From contig NZ_CABVGP010000002.1 in NCBI RefSeq assembly GCF_902497555.1, positions 2,802,501 through 2,866,500 of the forward strand: a stretch of 64,000 nt of DNA. Direction: 5' to 3'. This DNA comes from Amycolatopsis camponoti (GTDB lineage Bacteria; Actinomycetota; Actinomycetes; Mycobacteriales; Pseudonocardiaceae). The position numbers were made by a program, and so were the translations under genes. The notes under the pieces were generated by a model. It saw nothing but the letters and a program-made list of their open reading frames with translations, searched no databases and had not been told where the DNA came from. Shown piece by piece: positions 1 through 8,678 of this stretch. How positions within the stretch are numbered: the first letter of the stretch is position 1; every line of letters starts with the position of its first letter.

Positions 1-1
1 C

Positions 2-484
2 GTGTCCGAAGGCGCGTCGGGCATGGCGACGGCTCGGGCCGCGCTGGTCGACCTGACGCTCGCCCACGCGCTGCGCCACGGATGGCAGCAGTCCCGTGAC
101 ACGGAGTGGCCCGATGTCACGGATCCGGGCATCGCCGCGGCGATCGACCAAATGCACGCCAATCCGCAGCAGCCGTGGACGTTGAAAAGTCTCAGTGAAA
201 TCGCGGGCATGTCGCGCACCGCGTTCAAGCAACAGTTCACCGCTCTGGTCGGTACGCCGCCGATCACCTATCTCATCGATTGGCGCCTGACGCGCGGCGC
301 GCGTGCACTGCGCGATTCAACGGCGCCGCTGGCGGTGATCGCGCGTCAGGTGGGCTACTCGAGCGAGTATGCCTTCGGAAACGCGTTCCGGCGCAAATTC
401 GGCGTGTCGCCGGGCCGATTCCGCCAGCAGGTGACTCGCGAACTGACGCCGGTAGGTGAATCGGCCGTCCCGACCCGGACTTGA
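2..484 (+). CDS. AraC-family transcriptional regulator, C-terminal part (5' end outside window)
   Basis: DNA-binding half of an AraC/XylS-type regulator. About 85 residues in the second half form the two helix-turn-helix units: first HTH around LKSLSEIAGMSRTAFKQQF, second around IARQVGYSSEYAFGNAFRRK, then the conserved FGVSPGRFR end. The frame is open to the left edge, and the family normally has a sensor domain of about 150-200 residues (often cupin-like) before this, so the gene is probably cut. The next gene, an SDR, converges on it, so a regulated target is more likely to lie outside the window. The family is certain; the ligand is unknown. Confidence 0.85.
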   Translation: MSEGASGMATARAALVDLTLAHALRHGWQQSRDTEWPDVTDPGIAAAIDQMHANPQQPWTLKSLSEIAGMSRTAFKQQFTALVGTPPITYLIDWRLTRGARALRDSTAPLAVIARQVGYSSEYAFGNAFRRKFGVSPGRFRQQVTRELTPVGESAVPTRT

Positions 485-532
485 CCGCGGTCGGGGCGTC
501 CGATGACCTGCTTTTCAAGAGGGGCCACAGAA

Positions 533-1345
533 CTACCGGGCGGTGACGCGGCGAGGATCGAAGACACGCGCCATCGTCGAGGCAGCTCGCCGGTGGCTCA
601 GGAGCCGGCTCGCGAGCACGCCGAGGCGGTTCGCGCGGCCGTCGATCACGACCGGGCCCGGGTCGCGGCTCTCCAGGTGGTTCAGTGCGGTGGTCACGAC
701 GTCGTCGGGCCGGCGGAGTTTTCCGGCGGTCAGCACCGCCGCGTCCGGGCCCATGCTCGACGTGAAGTCGGTGGCGGTGGCGCCGGGGCAGACGGCGAAC
801 ACAGTGACGCCCGTGCCGCGCAGTTCGGTCCACAGCGATTCCGTGAAGCTGAGGGAAAACGCTTTCGTGGCGCCGTAGACCGCCATCCGGGGTGCGGGCA
901 GGTAGGCGGACACGCTGGCGAGGTTGATGACGAAGCCGTGGCGGGCGTTCACCATGCCGGGGAGGAAGGCGGCGGTCAGCCGCATCGGTGCCAGGGCACC
1001 CACGGCGACCTCGGCGGAGAGCCGGGCGGGTTCTGATTCGAGGAACGGGGCGAACGATCCGGACGCGGCGTTGTTGATCAGGCCGGTGACGTGGATGCCC
1101 TGCCCGGTGACCGTTTGGTGCAGTTCATCGGCGGCGTCGGGCCGGGCGAGATCCGCCGGGACCACGTCGACGCGGGCGTCGGCAGTGCGGCGGAGTTCCT
1201 CCGCCAGCGAGGTCAGCCGGTCGGCGCGGCGGGCGACGAGCACGAGGTTCGCGCCGCGGGCGGCCAGTGTCCGGGCGAACGCGGCTCCGATACCGGAGCT
1301 CGCTCCCGTGAGCAGCACGGTCTGGGCGCGGTAGTCAACGGTCAT
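533..1345 (-). CDS. SDR-family NAD(P)-dependent oxidoreductase
   Basis: Short-chain dehydrogenase of 270 residues. It shows the cofactor-binding TGASSGIGAAFA near the N-terminus, the NNAAS motif, and the catalytic Ser plus YGATK (Tyr and Lys). The ATG at 1345 is chosen because it starts just before the first beta strand; an upstream start at 1381 would add 12 residues unlike the family. Classical SDRs of this length reduce ketones or oxidise secondary alcohols; the substrate cannot be told. It is encoded convergently with the AraC fragment and downstream of the LysR gene on the same strand, 54 bp away, so the two might be co-transcribed. Confidence 0.9.
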   Translation of the reverse strand: MTVDYRAQTVLLTGASSGIGAAFARTLAARGANLVLVARRADRLTSLAEELRRTADARVDVVPADLARPDAADELHQTVTGQGIHVTGLINNAASGSFAPFLESEPARLSAEVAVGALAPMRLTAAFLPGMVNARHGFVINLASVSAYLPAPRMAVYGATKAFSLSFTESLWTELRGTGVTVFAVCPGATATDFTSSMGPDAAVLTAGKLRRPDDVVTTALNHLESRDPGPVVIDGRANRLGVLASRLLSHRRAASTMARVFDPRRVTAR

Positions 1346-1399
1346 GCCCCCAGCGAACCGGCGGCCGGCGCGCGCGTCCAAGACCTGTTCCGCACCTGG

Positions 1400-2299
1400 T
1401 CATGCACGAGCGGCATCGCGGACGAGCAGCCTCTCCGCGGAGCGGATGAACTCCGCGACGAGCGGGTCGGTTTCCCCGGCACGGCTGGCGACGACGACCC
1501 GGCTCGGCTCGGCCCCGTCGACGGGAACGGCGACCAGGTCGGGACGCAGGGTGAAGCGCCGGTCATCGGCGGGGACGACCGCGATGGCGGTGCCCTCGGC
1601 GATGGCCTCGAGTTTGTCGTCGTAGGTGTCGGCGAGGGTGGGACCCAACGGGGCCGCGCCATTGCCTTCGCGGGGTTCGAGACGCCAGAAGCCGGTCCAG
1701 TCCTCGCCCATGCCGGTGCAGCCGACGAGCGGCTCCGATCGGACGTCCGCGACGTCGATGGACTCCTTGCCCGCGAAGCGGTGGGCGGTCGACACCAGCG
1801 CGACCAGAGGCTCGGTGTAGAGCGCTGTCACGGCGAGGTCGTCTTCGGGGATCGGCAGTGGTGCGCGGATGACCAGCGCGTCGATCTGCCGGGCCACCAG
1901 CGCACCGGCCTCCCGTGAGCTGAGATGACGGGTGCGGACGTGGGCGCCGGGACAACGGTTTCGCAGGTCGCGGACGGCGGGGGTGATGACGAGGTCGTCG
2001 GCGTACCCGACGGTGATGGTCCGGGCCGGCGCCGCCGCGCGCGCGGCGAGCACGGACTGCTCGGCGTGGTGCACCAGTTGCTGTGCCTGGGGCAGGAACG
2101 CCGCGCCGGCGGCGGTGAGCCGGCTGCCCTGGCTGGTGCGTTCCAAGAGACGAACCCCGAGTGCGTTTTCCAGCCGCTGGATCTGGCGGCTCAGGGACGG
2201 CTGGGCGACCCGCAACTGCTCGGCCGCACGGGCGAAGTTCAGCTGCTCGGCCACCACCAGAAAGTACCGGACCAGCCGGAGGTCCAGGTCGGGGAGCAT
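1400..2299 (-). CDS. LysR-family transcriptional regulator
   Basis: Typical LTTR of 299 residues. The winged HTH lies at residues 1-60 (LRLVRYFLVVAEQLNFARAA, then QPSLSRQIQRLE), followed by a two-lobed effector-binding domain. It is divergent from the alpha/beta hydrolase at 2391 across a 91-bp gap, the standard arrangement for an LTTR and its target. I could not pick a clear T-N11-A box there. The SDR at 533-1345 lies downstream on the same strand and could belong to the same function. Confidence 0.9.
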   Translation of the reverse strand: MLPDLDLRLVRYFLVVAEQLNFARAAEQLRVAQPSLSRQIQRLENALGVRLLERTSQGSRLTAAGAAFLPQAQQLVHHAEQSVLAARAAAPARTITVGYADDLVITPAVRDLRNRCPGAHVRTRHLSSREAGALVARQIDALVIRAPLPIPEDDLAVTALYTEPLVALVSTAHRFAGKESIDVADVRSEPLVGCTGMGEDWTGFWRLEPREGNGAAPLGPTLADTYDDKLEAIAEGTAIAVVPADDRRFTLRPDLVAVPVDGAEPSRVVVASRAGETDPLVAEFIRSAERLLVRDAARA

Positions 2300-2390
2300 G
2301 TCCGCAGGCTACTCCGTCATGCCGTCCCGGTATGGCGACGTGCGAACGAGGTCTTGGACCCACGGCACGGTGTGGTGGTGTCTTGGGGAC

Positions 2391-3143
2391 ATGACCATAG
2401 CTTTCGTCAACGGCGTTCCGGTGACCCCCGCGGTGTGGACGCCTCTGATCGACGAGTTGCCCGAGGCCCGGCAGCGAGAGGCGGTCCTGCTCGCACCGCC
2501 GGGCTTCGGTGCACCCCTCCCCGCGGATTTCGCGGCCACGTTCGACGACTACCGGGATTGGCTCATCGATGAGCTCTCGCGGTTCGACGCGCCGGTCGAC
2601 CTCGTCGGCCACAGCTTGGCGGGCGGGTATGTGCTGGAGGTGGCGATGAGCCGTCCCGACCTGATCCGCAGCTGGGTCAGCGACACCGTCGCCGGTTACG
2701 AGCCGGACTACACCTGGCACGACCTCGCGAAACTGTGGCAGACACCCGGCGAGGGGGAACGCCACGTCGACGAACTCTTCTCGGGGGATGCAGGTGACCG
2801 GGCGGCGCGCATGGTCGGCTGGGGCATTCCGGAGCCGACCGCCGGCGAGATCGCGCTCGACCAGGGCGAGGAGATGAGCAGAGCGATTCTCGCGCTGTAC
2901 CGGTCCGTGCCCCAGCGGGTGCTGGTCGAGCGAGGCCGCGATTTGTCCGCGGCGGCAACGAGGCCCGGGTTGGTCCCCATCGCCTTGCAGGACGACACCG
3001 TGGGCAGTCCCGCCCTCCGCCACCGAGCCGCCGAACGGGCCGCCGCCCGCACCGCGGACCTTGATGGGCTCGGCCACTGGTGGATGCTCGACGACCCGGC
3101 GCGGGCGGCCGCCATGCTGATCGACTTCTGGGACAGCCTGTGA
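2391..3143 (+). CDS. alpha/beta-fold hydrolase
   Basis: Hydrolase of 250 residues with the nucleophile elbow GHSLAGG and a late catalytic His in GLGHWW; an acid residue should lie between. The protein is of the small esterase-like group often annotated as alpha/beta hydrolase of unknown specificity. The ATG at 2391 is used because the residues after it (MTIAFVNGVPVTPAVW) are the usual first strand; a longer open frame upstream overlaps the LysR gene. It is probably controlled by the divergent LysR regulator. Confidence 0.85.
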   Translation: MTIAFVNGVPVTPAVWTPLIDELPEARQREAVLLAPPGFGAPLPADFAATFDDYRDWLIDELSRFDAPVDLVGHSLAGGYVLEVAMSRPDLIRSWVSDTVAGYEPDYTWHDLAKLWQTPGEGERHVDELFSGDAGDRAARMVGWGIPEPTAGEIALDQGEEMSRAILALYRSVPQRVLVERGRDLSAAATRPGLVPIALQDDTVGSPALRHRAAERAAARTADLDGLGHWWMLDDPARAAAMLIDFWDSL

Positions 3144-3180
3144 ACTCCGGGGGAGTGCGGCGCTCGCCGGGGTGAGTTCA
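3141..3180. terminator. bidirectional hairpin between convergent genes
   Basis: TGAACT (3141-3146) pairs with AGTTCA (3175-3180), with a further CCGG/CCGG pairing inside. The stop codons of both convergent genes lie in the two arms. No U-tract is seen, so it is a possible rather than proven terminator. Confidence 0.4.
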
Positions 3181-4647
3181 GCTGATCTCTCCGCGGACGT
3201 CGGTGTCGGCGCCGTCCTGGACGGCGTGGACGACATAGCTGACCGACGTGGGACGCGTCATGGCGTCCAACGCGTACACGCCACCGGAGGCACCCATGCC
3301 GCTGACGCCGGCGGGCTCGATGAGCCGGCCCAGGTCGCCCAGCTGCCACCCGCCCAGCCACAGCACGCCAGTGGGGATGGAGCAGGCCAGCTTCCGGTGG
3401 TCCGCGTCGGCCGTGTAAACCGTGGCCGCCAGGCCGAACTCGGTGCGCTTGGCCTCCTCGACCCCGGCCTCGAACGACGGCACGACTTGCACGGCGGCGA
3501 CGGGACCGAACGTCTCGGCGCACATCAACTCCATCTCGGGGCGCACGTCGACCACCACGGTCGGCGGGTAGAACCAGCCCGGTCCCTCGGGGACCTCGCC
3601 GCCGACGAGCACCCGGGCACCGGCGGCGACCGCGGCCTCGACCTGCCGGTGGACCAGCTGCCGCTGGTCCCCGTCGACCATGGGGCCGATCTGGGTCCCG
3701 GGGTCGGCCGGATCCCCGACAACCTGCCGGCGGGTGGCCGCCACGAGCGCGTCGACGAAGGGTTCGGCCACGTCCTGGTGGACGTAGATCCGCTCCATGG
3801 CCGTACAGATCTGGCCGCTGTTGAGGTAGGAGCCGACGGCCACCTCCTCGGCGACGGCGTGCACGTCGACGTCGGAATCGACCACGACCGGGTCCTTCCC
3901 GCCCAGCTCCAGCAGCGCCCGGTTGAAGTTCGCTGCGGCCGCCGTCGCCACCGAGCGGCCTGTGCGCACCGAGCCGGTGAAGTGCACGAGGTCGATGCCG
4001 GGGTGCCCGGCCAGCGGAGCGCCGGAGTGCCCGTCACCGAGGAGGAGGTTCACCGCGCCGGCGGGCAGGCCCGCCTGGTCGACCAGCTCGAAAAACCCGA
4101 CGGCGGAGATCGACGCCTTCTCCGACGGCTTCACGACCACCGTGTTCCCGGCGGCCAGTGCCTGCCCCAGCGTCATGAGGATCGTCGTGACGGTGAAGTT
4201 CCACGGGACGATCAGCGCAACGACACCCACGGGGAACCGCTGGACGTCCGTCGCGACCCCGTCGACGACCTTGACCCGGTGGGCGAACCGGTAGCTCTCG
4301 GCGTGGTGGAGGGCGTCGGTGAAGGCGGTCAGGCCGGCATGGATGAACTGCGCGGCGATCTGGCGCGGCTTGCCCATCTCCTCGGTCTCCATGGCCGCCA
4401 GGTCGTCGACGTTCTTCTCGACGAGAGCCGCGAGGTGCCGCAGCCGGGCCAGGCGGTCCGGCAGGTTCAGTGCCGCCCATGCCGGCTGGGCGCGCTCAGC
4501 GGCCCGGACCGCGGTGTCGGCGTCCTCGGCGGTGCCGGCGGGCAGCACCGCGACCGGGGTCTCGTGGTACGGGTTGAGCCGCGTGATGGTGTCGGCCCCG
4601 GACGAGTCGACCCACCGCCCGTCGATGTGGTTCTGCAGCGTTCGCAT
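3178..4647 (-). CDS. NAD(P)-dependent aldehyde dehydrogenase
   Basis: Aldehyde dehydrogenase of 489 residues, the full family length. It has the cofactor-binding PWNF segment, the ELGGKDP glutamate motif and the catalytic cysteine in NSGQICTAME. It oxidises an aldehyde to the acid. It is the last gene of a leftward operon (transporter, D-2-hydroxyacid dehydrogenase, DJ-1-type protein, this gene), starting 46 bp after the preceding stop. In that setting it probably removes an aldehyde made during breakdown of a hydroxy- or keto-acid, for example the aldehyde released by the nearby HpaI-type aldolase. The substrate is an inference. Confidence 0.93.
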   Translation of the reverse strand: MRTLQNHIDGRWVDSSGADTITRLNPYHETPVAVLPAGTAEDADTAVRAAERAQPAWAALNLPDRLARLRHLAALVEKNVDDLAAMETEEMGKPRQIAAQFIHAGLTAFTDALHHAESYRFAHRVKVVDGVATDVQRFPVGVVALIVPWNFTVTTILMTLGQALAAGNTVVVKPSEKASISAVGFFELVDQAGLPAGAVNLLLGDGHSGAPLAGHPGIDLVHFTGSVRTGRSVATAAAANFNRALLELGGKDPVVVDSDVDVHAVAEEVAVGSYLNSGQICTAMERIYVHQDVAEPFVDALVAATRRQVVGDPADPGTQIGPMVDGDQRQLVHRQVEAAVAAGARVLVGGEVPEGPGWFYPPTVVVDVRPEMELMCAETFGPVAAVQVVPSFEAGVEEAKRTEFGLAATVYTADADHRKLACSIPTGVLWLGGWQLGDLGRLIEPAGVSGMGASGGVYALDAMTRPTSVSYVVHAVQDGADTDVRGEIS

Positions 4648-4693
4648 GGTCGTGCCCTTCTCTCGTGACGTGTGGCGAACCGACCGGTGGAGA

Positions 4694-5371
4694 TCAGGTC
4701 AGGGCGGTCGTGGGCACGACGCCGCCGATCTTGCCGAGCTTCTCGCCGAACCGGGCTCGGAGCGCCTCGACGACCTCGGCGGGCGCGGTGCTGGGGTGCC
4801 CGGAGCCGAACGGCGGAGCCGGGTTGTACTCGATGTAGAGCTGGATCATCTGGGCGTAGGTGGGGTCCTCGATGTCCGCCATCAGCTCCAGCGCGAAGTC
4901 GACGCAGGCCGTGACCCCACCACCGCTCCAGAACTTCCCGTCACGGACCGTCCGCGCGGGGTCCGGGATCGCGCCGTACTGTGCGAGCTGGTCCAGGAAC
5001 GCCCAATGGGTGGCGCTGCGGCGGCCCCGCAGCAGACCGGCCTGGCCGAGGATCAGTGAGCCGGTGCATATGGAGGTCACGTAGCGCGCGTCCTCGCCGA
5101 GCCGCCGGAGCTGCTGGAGCATGCCGGGTGTGGTCGCCGCGCTCATGTCCGCGGTGCCGCCGACGAACAGCAGGTCGCAGCGCTCGATGTCGCTGAGCTT
5201 CTCGACGTCCCGCAGCGGGAGGCCGAGAGCGCCCGTGAGGTCGCCGCCGTGCTCGCTGGCGAGCCGGAGGTTCGCCCCTGGCAGGTGCGCGAACACCTCG
5301 TAGGCGCCGAGGAAGTCCAGCTGCGCGCACCGCGGCCAGAGCGCGAACACGATGTCGAAGGTCTTGGTCAT
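4694..5371 (-). CDS. DJ-1/PfpI-family protein, isonitrile-hydratase-like
   Basis: 225 residues of the class-I glutamine-amidotransferase fold. The nucleophile elbow reads SICTGSLILGQAGLL and the C-terminal part has EYNPAPPFGSG; both match the isocyanide (isonitrile) hydratase branch rather than Hsp31. That enzyme adds water to R-NC to give N-formamides, but many relatives are uncharacterised. The start ATG at 5371 overlaps the stop of the upstream dehydrogenase (ATGA), so translation is coupled within the operon. Its role beside sugar- or keto-acid genes is unclear. Confidence 0.85.
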   Translation of the reverse strand: MTKTFDIVFALWPRCAQLDFLGAYEVFAHLPGANLRLASEHGGDLTGALGLPLRDVEKLSDIERCDLLFVGGTADMSAATTPGMLQQLRRLGEDARYVTSICTGSLILGQAGLLRGRRSATHWAFLDQLAQYGAIPDPARTVRDGKFWSGGGVTACVDFALELMADIEDPTYAQMIQLYIEYNPAPPFGSGHPSTAPAEVVEALRARFGEKLGKIGGVVPTTALT

Positions 5372-6366
5372 TTCGATGCTCCTGTGGATCGCTGCGCCCG
5401 GGCCGCGGCGCTCGGCAGCCGGTTCACCGGTGAGCGCGGTGCCTCGCCGCGCAGGATGCGGGCCGACTCCTCGACCACCTTCCGCTTCAATTCGGCGAGC
5501 GACTCCTCGCTCCAGTGCGCCGCGTGCGGGGTGAGGATGGCCGACTCGCAGCTCAGCAGGGGGTTTCCCGGGTCGACCGGCTCGGCGTCGAAGACGTCGA
5601 TGCCGGCGCCGAAGAGATGCCCCGAGCGCAGCGCGTCGGCGAGCGCGACCTCGTCGACGAGGCCGCCGCGCGAGACGTTCACCAGCACCGCGCCCGGCTT
5701 CATCCGGGCAAGGGCGGCGCGGTCGATGACGTTGCGGGTGGACTCGAGCAGCGGGACGTGCAGTGACAGGACGTCCGACCGGGCGAGCAGCTCCTCGCTG
5801 CCGACCAGCTCGATGTCCAGCGACTCGACGTCCGCCTGTCCGACCGCCGGGTCGTGCCCGATGACCGTGTAGCCCAGAGAGCCGGCGATCTCGGCTACCC
5901 GCCGACCGATGCGGCCGAGCCCGTACAGGCCGAAGGTCTGCACGTCGGGCCGGTGCACCCCCGGCACGGCCCAGTCCGCCCAGCCCGTGGCGCGCATCCC
6001 GGCGTCGAGAGCGGGGAGGCGCCGCTGCACGGCGAGAGTGAGCGCGATGGCGTGGACGGCCACCTCGCGGTAGTTCGCGTCCGGCACGTTGCTCACCCAG
6101 ATGCCGCGCCCGGTGGCCGCGTCCAGGTCGACGGTGTCGAACCCGATGCCGCACCGGCCGATCGCCTGGCACCGCTCGAGTCCCTCGATGACCGTGCGGC
6201 TGATCTCCTCGACGACGACGATGAGCGCGTCCGCGTCCGCGGCACCGGCGAGGATGGCCTCCTCGCTCGACCCGTCGATGACCTGGAAGTCGACGTCGAG
6301 GCCGTCGTAGGCGCTCAGGTCTTCGTCGCTGAACTCGATCAGCTTGCTGGTGCAGACGACCTTCAC
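5368..6366 (-). CDS. D-2-hydroxyacid dehydrogenase, CtBP/phosphoglycerate-dehydrogenase type
   Basis: 332 residues with a GTG start at 6366 that overlaps the stop of the transporter gene (GTGA). It contains the NAD-binding GLYGLGRIGRRVAEIAG, the catalytic Arg in VSRGGLVDE and the His in TPHAAHWSEES. It interconverts a D-2-hydroxyacid and its 2-keto acid. Coupling to a transporter upstream and an aldehyde dehydrogenase downstream suggests the imported compound is a hydroxy- or keto-acid. Longer open frames upstream overlap the transporter and were rejected. Confidence 0.92.
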   Translation of the reverse strand: MKVVCTSKLIEFSDEDLSAYDGLDVDFQVIDGSSEEAILAGAADADALIVVVEEISRTVIEGLERCQAIGRCGIGFDTVDLDAATGRGIWVSNVPDANYREVAVHAIALTLAVQRRLPALDAGMRATGWADWAVPGVHRPDVQTFGLYGLGRIGRRVAEIAGSLGYTVIGHDPAVGQADVESLDIELVGSEELLARSDVLSLHVPLLESTRNVIDRAALARMKPGAVLVNVSRGGLVDEVALADALRSGHLFGAGIDVFDAEPVDPGNPLLSCESAILTPHAAHWSEESLAELKRKVVEESARILRGEAPRSPVNRLPSAAARAQRSTGASK

Positions 6367-7814
6367 CGTGCACCGCCAACGGCGGTCGGGGTAGCGGCGT
6401 AGCCCTTGAGGGCCGGGGTCTCGGCGAGCTCCTCGGCGCTGAAGAGGGGCCGGCCGAGGAAGATGCCGGCGAGCGTCATGAGCTGGGCGGCCGCGAGGAT
6501 GCCCGCGACGATCCACGGTTCCCCGCCCAGCTGGCCGACGAGGAAGGCCGCGAGGAGCGGCGTCGGGCCGGCGATGAGCGCGCCTTGCAGCTCGCGGGAC
6601 GAGAACAGCCCTGAGGAGCGGTACTCGGCCCGGAACAGGGCCGGCATGAGCACGGTGTGGGCGGCCGCCACGCCGGCCCACCCGAAGGCGTTGAGGGCCA
6701 CGCTCGCGATGATGATCGGCACGATCGCACCGGCCTTGAGGATCGCGACGTACGGGACGGCCAGCAGCAGCGCGCCCGCGATGCCGATGAACATGACGCG
6801 GCGGACGCCGATGGTGTCACCGAGCCGGCCGAACACCAGCAGCGCCAGGAACCCGCTCCCGAAGACCGCGCAGGACATCAGCAACGCGTAGCTGCCCGGC
6901 AGGCGAAGCGCGCCGCTGATGTAGCTGATGGCGAAGGCACTGGTGATGTAGCTGGTGACGTTGAGGCCGGAGGGTACGAGGAAGCCGGCCACCCAGTTGC
7001 GGGGACTGGCTTTGACGGCTTTCGCCATCGCGACGAGTGGGTTGCGGTGCGCCTGGGCGAGCTCGCCGCGCTGCCGTTCGTGCTGGACCTCTTCGAACTC
7101 CGGGGACTCCAGCATCGACCGCCGCAGGACGAGTCCGATGCCGGTGAAGACCGCGCTGAGCAGGAACGGGATGCGCCAGCCGAAGCTGAGGAAGTCCTCG
7201 GCGGAGAACACGGCGCTGGTCACCGCGAAGAGGACCGAGGCGGTCAGCACGCCGAAAGTCGCGCCGGCCATCGCCAGCGAGGACAGGTAGGACTTGCGCC
7301 CGGGCGTCGCGCTCTCGTTGGCGATGATGATCGCCCCCGCCATCTCGGCGCCGGCACCGAACCCCTGCGTCACCCGCATGAGCAGCAACAGGAGGGGTGC
7401 CCAGATGCCGATGGCCGCGGACGAGGGGAGCAGGCCGACGATCGTCGTGGAGGAACCGACGAGGATCAGCGAGAAGATCAGCACCGGCCGGCGGCCGAAG
7501 CGGTCGGACGCGGCGCCGAGCACGATGCCGCCCACCGGACGCGCGACGAACCCGACAGCGAACGCGGCGAAGGTCGCGAGCAGGGCCACTTGCGCGGACT
7601 GACCGCTGAAGAAGACCTTCGAGATGACCAGGCCCGCGGCAACGGTGTAGAGGCCGTAGTCGTACCACTCGATCGCGGTCCCGACACCCGCGGCGACCGC
7701 GGTACGGGTGCCGGAGCGCGCCGGTCGCCGCGGGACGGCGACCGCCTCCGCTTCGGTGGCGGGTGAACTCGGCGCCGTCTGGGGTGACGGGGTCATCGAT
7801 GGCTCGCTGGTCAT
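6363..7814 (-). CDS. MFS transporter of the metabolite:H+ symporter (MHS) group
   Basis: 483 residues with about twelve hydrophobic segments. Features typical of MHS-group carriers of small organic acids (alpha-ketoglutarate, shikimate, citrate type): the early IEWYDYGLYTVAA helix, GGIVLGAASDRFGRRP between helices 2 and 3, and RVTQGFGAGAE. The ATG at 7814 is chosen; an upstream start would run into the divergent GntR gene. It is the first gene of the leftward operon and sits behind a CTGTCGACAG operator, so it is probably repressed by the adjacent GntR protein until substrate is present. Confidence 0.92.
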   Translation of the reverse strand: MTSEPSMTPSPQTAPSSPATEAEAVAVPRRPARSGTRTAVAAGVGTAIEWYDYGLYTVAAGLVISKVFFSGQSAQVALLATFAAFAVGFVARPVGGIVLGAASDRFGRRPVLIFSLILVGSSTTIVGLLPSSAAIGIWAPLLLLLMRVTQGFGAGAEMAGAIIIANESATPGRKSYLSSLAMAGATFGVLTASVLFAVTSAVFSAEDFLSFGWRIPFLLSAVFTGIGLVLRRSMLESPEFEEVQHERQRGELAQAHRNPLVAMAKAVKASPRNWVAGFLVPSGLNVTSYITSAFAISYISGALRLPGSYALLMSCAVFGSGFLALLVFGRLGDTIGVRRVMFIGIAGALLLAVPYVAILKAGAIVPIIIASVALNAFGWAGVAAAHTVLMPALFRAEYRSSGLFSSRELQGALIAGPTPLLAAFLVGQLGGEPWIVAGILAAAQLMTLAGIFLGRPLFSAEELAETPALKGYAATPTAVGGAR

Positions 7815-7881
7815 CGGAGTTCCTCTCTCGTCGGCGGTGACGTCGGCTCGGGCTTGCTGAAAAGCTACGGGCTCGTTTGCG

Positions 7882-7918
7882 TTCTGTCGACAGTCCACAG
7901 AATATTTTCCGGTAAGGT
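7882..7918. promoter_or_regulatory. GntR operator and divergent promoter
   Basis: The perfect palindrome CTGTCGACAG lies at 7884-7893, with a further half-site-like TCCACAGA just to its right. A TAAGGT -10-like hexamer at 7913-7918 is only 7 bp before the GntR ATG, so the gntR mRNA may be leaderless. The same palindrome occurs upstream of the aldolase at 9546-9555. Confidence 0.65.
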
Positions 7919-7924
7919 TCGGCC

Positions 7925-8605
7925 ATGACCGCGACGGACCCCGCAGCCGAGTTCGAACGCATCCAGGTGGGCTCACTGGTCGATGAGGCGCGGCGACAGA
8001 TCCGGCGCAACATCCTCACCGGTCACCTGCGCCCGGGAGAGCGTCTCCGGGACTCGGTGCTGGCCGAGGAGATGGGCGTGAGCCGGTCGCCGGTCCGCGA
8101 GGCCCTACGTCTGCTCGAGCAGGCGGGACTCGTCGAGAAGACGAACAACCGCTCGTACCGGATACCGGCGTTCGCCCCCGAGGACGTCCATGAGCTGGCC
8201 GCGCTGCGGGCGGCCGACGAGATCCTCGCCATCCGCACCATCGTGACCAAGCGGCTGCCGCTGGACTCCCTCGCCGCCGCCATCGAAACCATGGCCGCGG
8301 CCGGGAACGATCCGACGAAGGGACTCGCCGCGGATGCCGCCTTCCACGCCGAGGTCGTACGCCTGTCCGGCCTGCCTCGGCTGGTCGAGCGCTATGAGGT
8401 GCTCATCGACCAGATCCGGCTCGTGCTGCGAGCGAACGAGATCGAGACCTGGCAGCGGACTCCCTCGATCGCGGCAGCCCACCAGCGGCTCCTCGACCTG
8501 ATGCGGGCCGCCGTCGAGGGCGGCGACGTCGCCGAGCTCGTCCGCGTGTGGGAGGACCACGTCCTGCGCGGAATGGCGGCACCGCAGGTGCTCGACCCGC
8601 TCTGA
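7925..8605 (+). CDS. GntR-family regulator, FadR/FCD subfamily
   Basis: 226 residues. The N-terminal winged HTH (residues about 20-85) contains LRPGERLRDSVLAEEMGVSRSPVREALRLLEQAGL, the hallmark of FadR-type GntR proteins. The C-terminal half is an all-helical FCD ligand domain with His-bearing helices (FHAEVVRLSG, HQRLLDL). Members usually repress catabolic operons and release DNA on binding an organic acid. It is divergent from the transporter operon and convergent with the aldolase; both targets carry the same 10-bp palindrome, so it is the likely repressor of the whole set. Confidence 0.92.
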   Translation: MTATDPAAEFERIQVGSLVDEARRQIRRNILTGHLRPGERLRDSVLAEEMGVSRSPVREALRLLEQAGLVEKTNNRSYRIPAFAPEDVHELAALRAADEILAIRTIVTKRLPLDSLAAAIETMAAAGNDPTKGLAADAAFHAEVVRLSGLPRLVERYEVLIDQIRLVLRANEIETWQRTPSIAAAHQRLLDLMRAAVEGGDVAELVRVWEDHVLRGMAAPQVLDPL

Positions 8606-8624
8606 GGCCGCCCGTGGCGTCGGG

Positions 8625-8656
8625 GGAGCGGGGGCAGGCACCTGGTCCCCCGCTCC
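8625..8656. terminator. bidirectional terminator hairpin
   Basis: GGAGCGGGGG (8625-8634) pairs perfectly with CCCCCGCTCC (8647-8656) across a 12-nt loop. It lies exactly between the convergent GntR and aldolase genes. Confidence 0.7.
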
Positions 8657-8678
8657 TCGCCGATTTACGGCAAGATCC

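Noticed and set aside
3172..4668. 498-codon + strand frame
   Set aside because: Antisense to the aldehyde dehydrogenase, whose motifs are complete; the + strand product is a low-complexity shadow.
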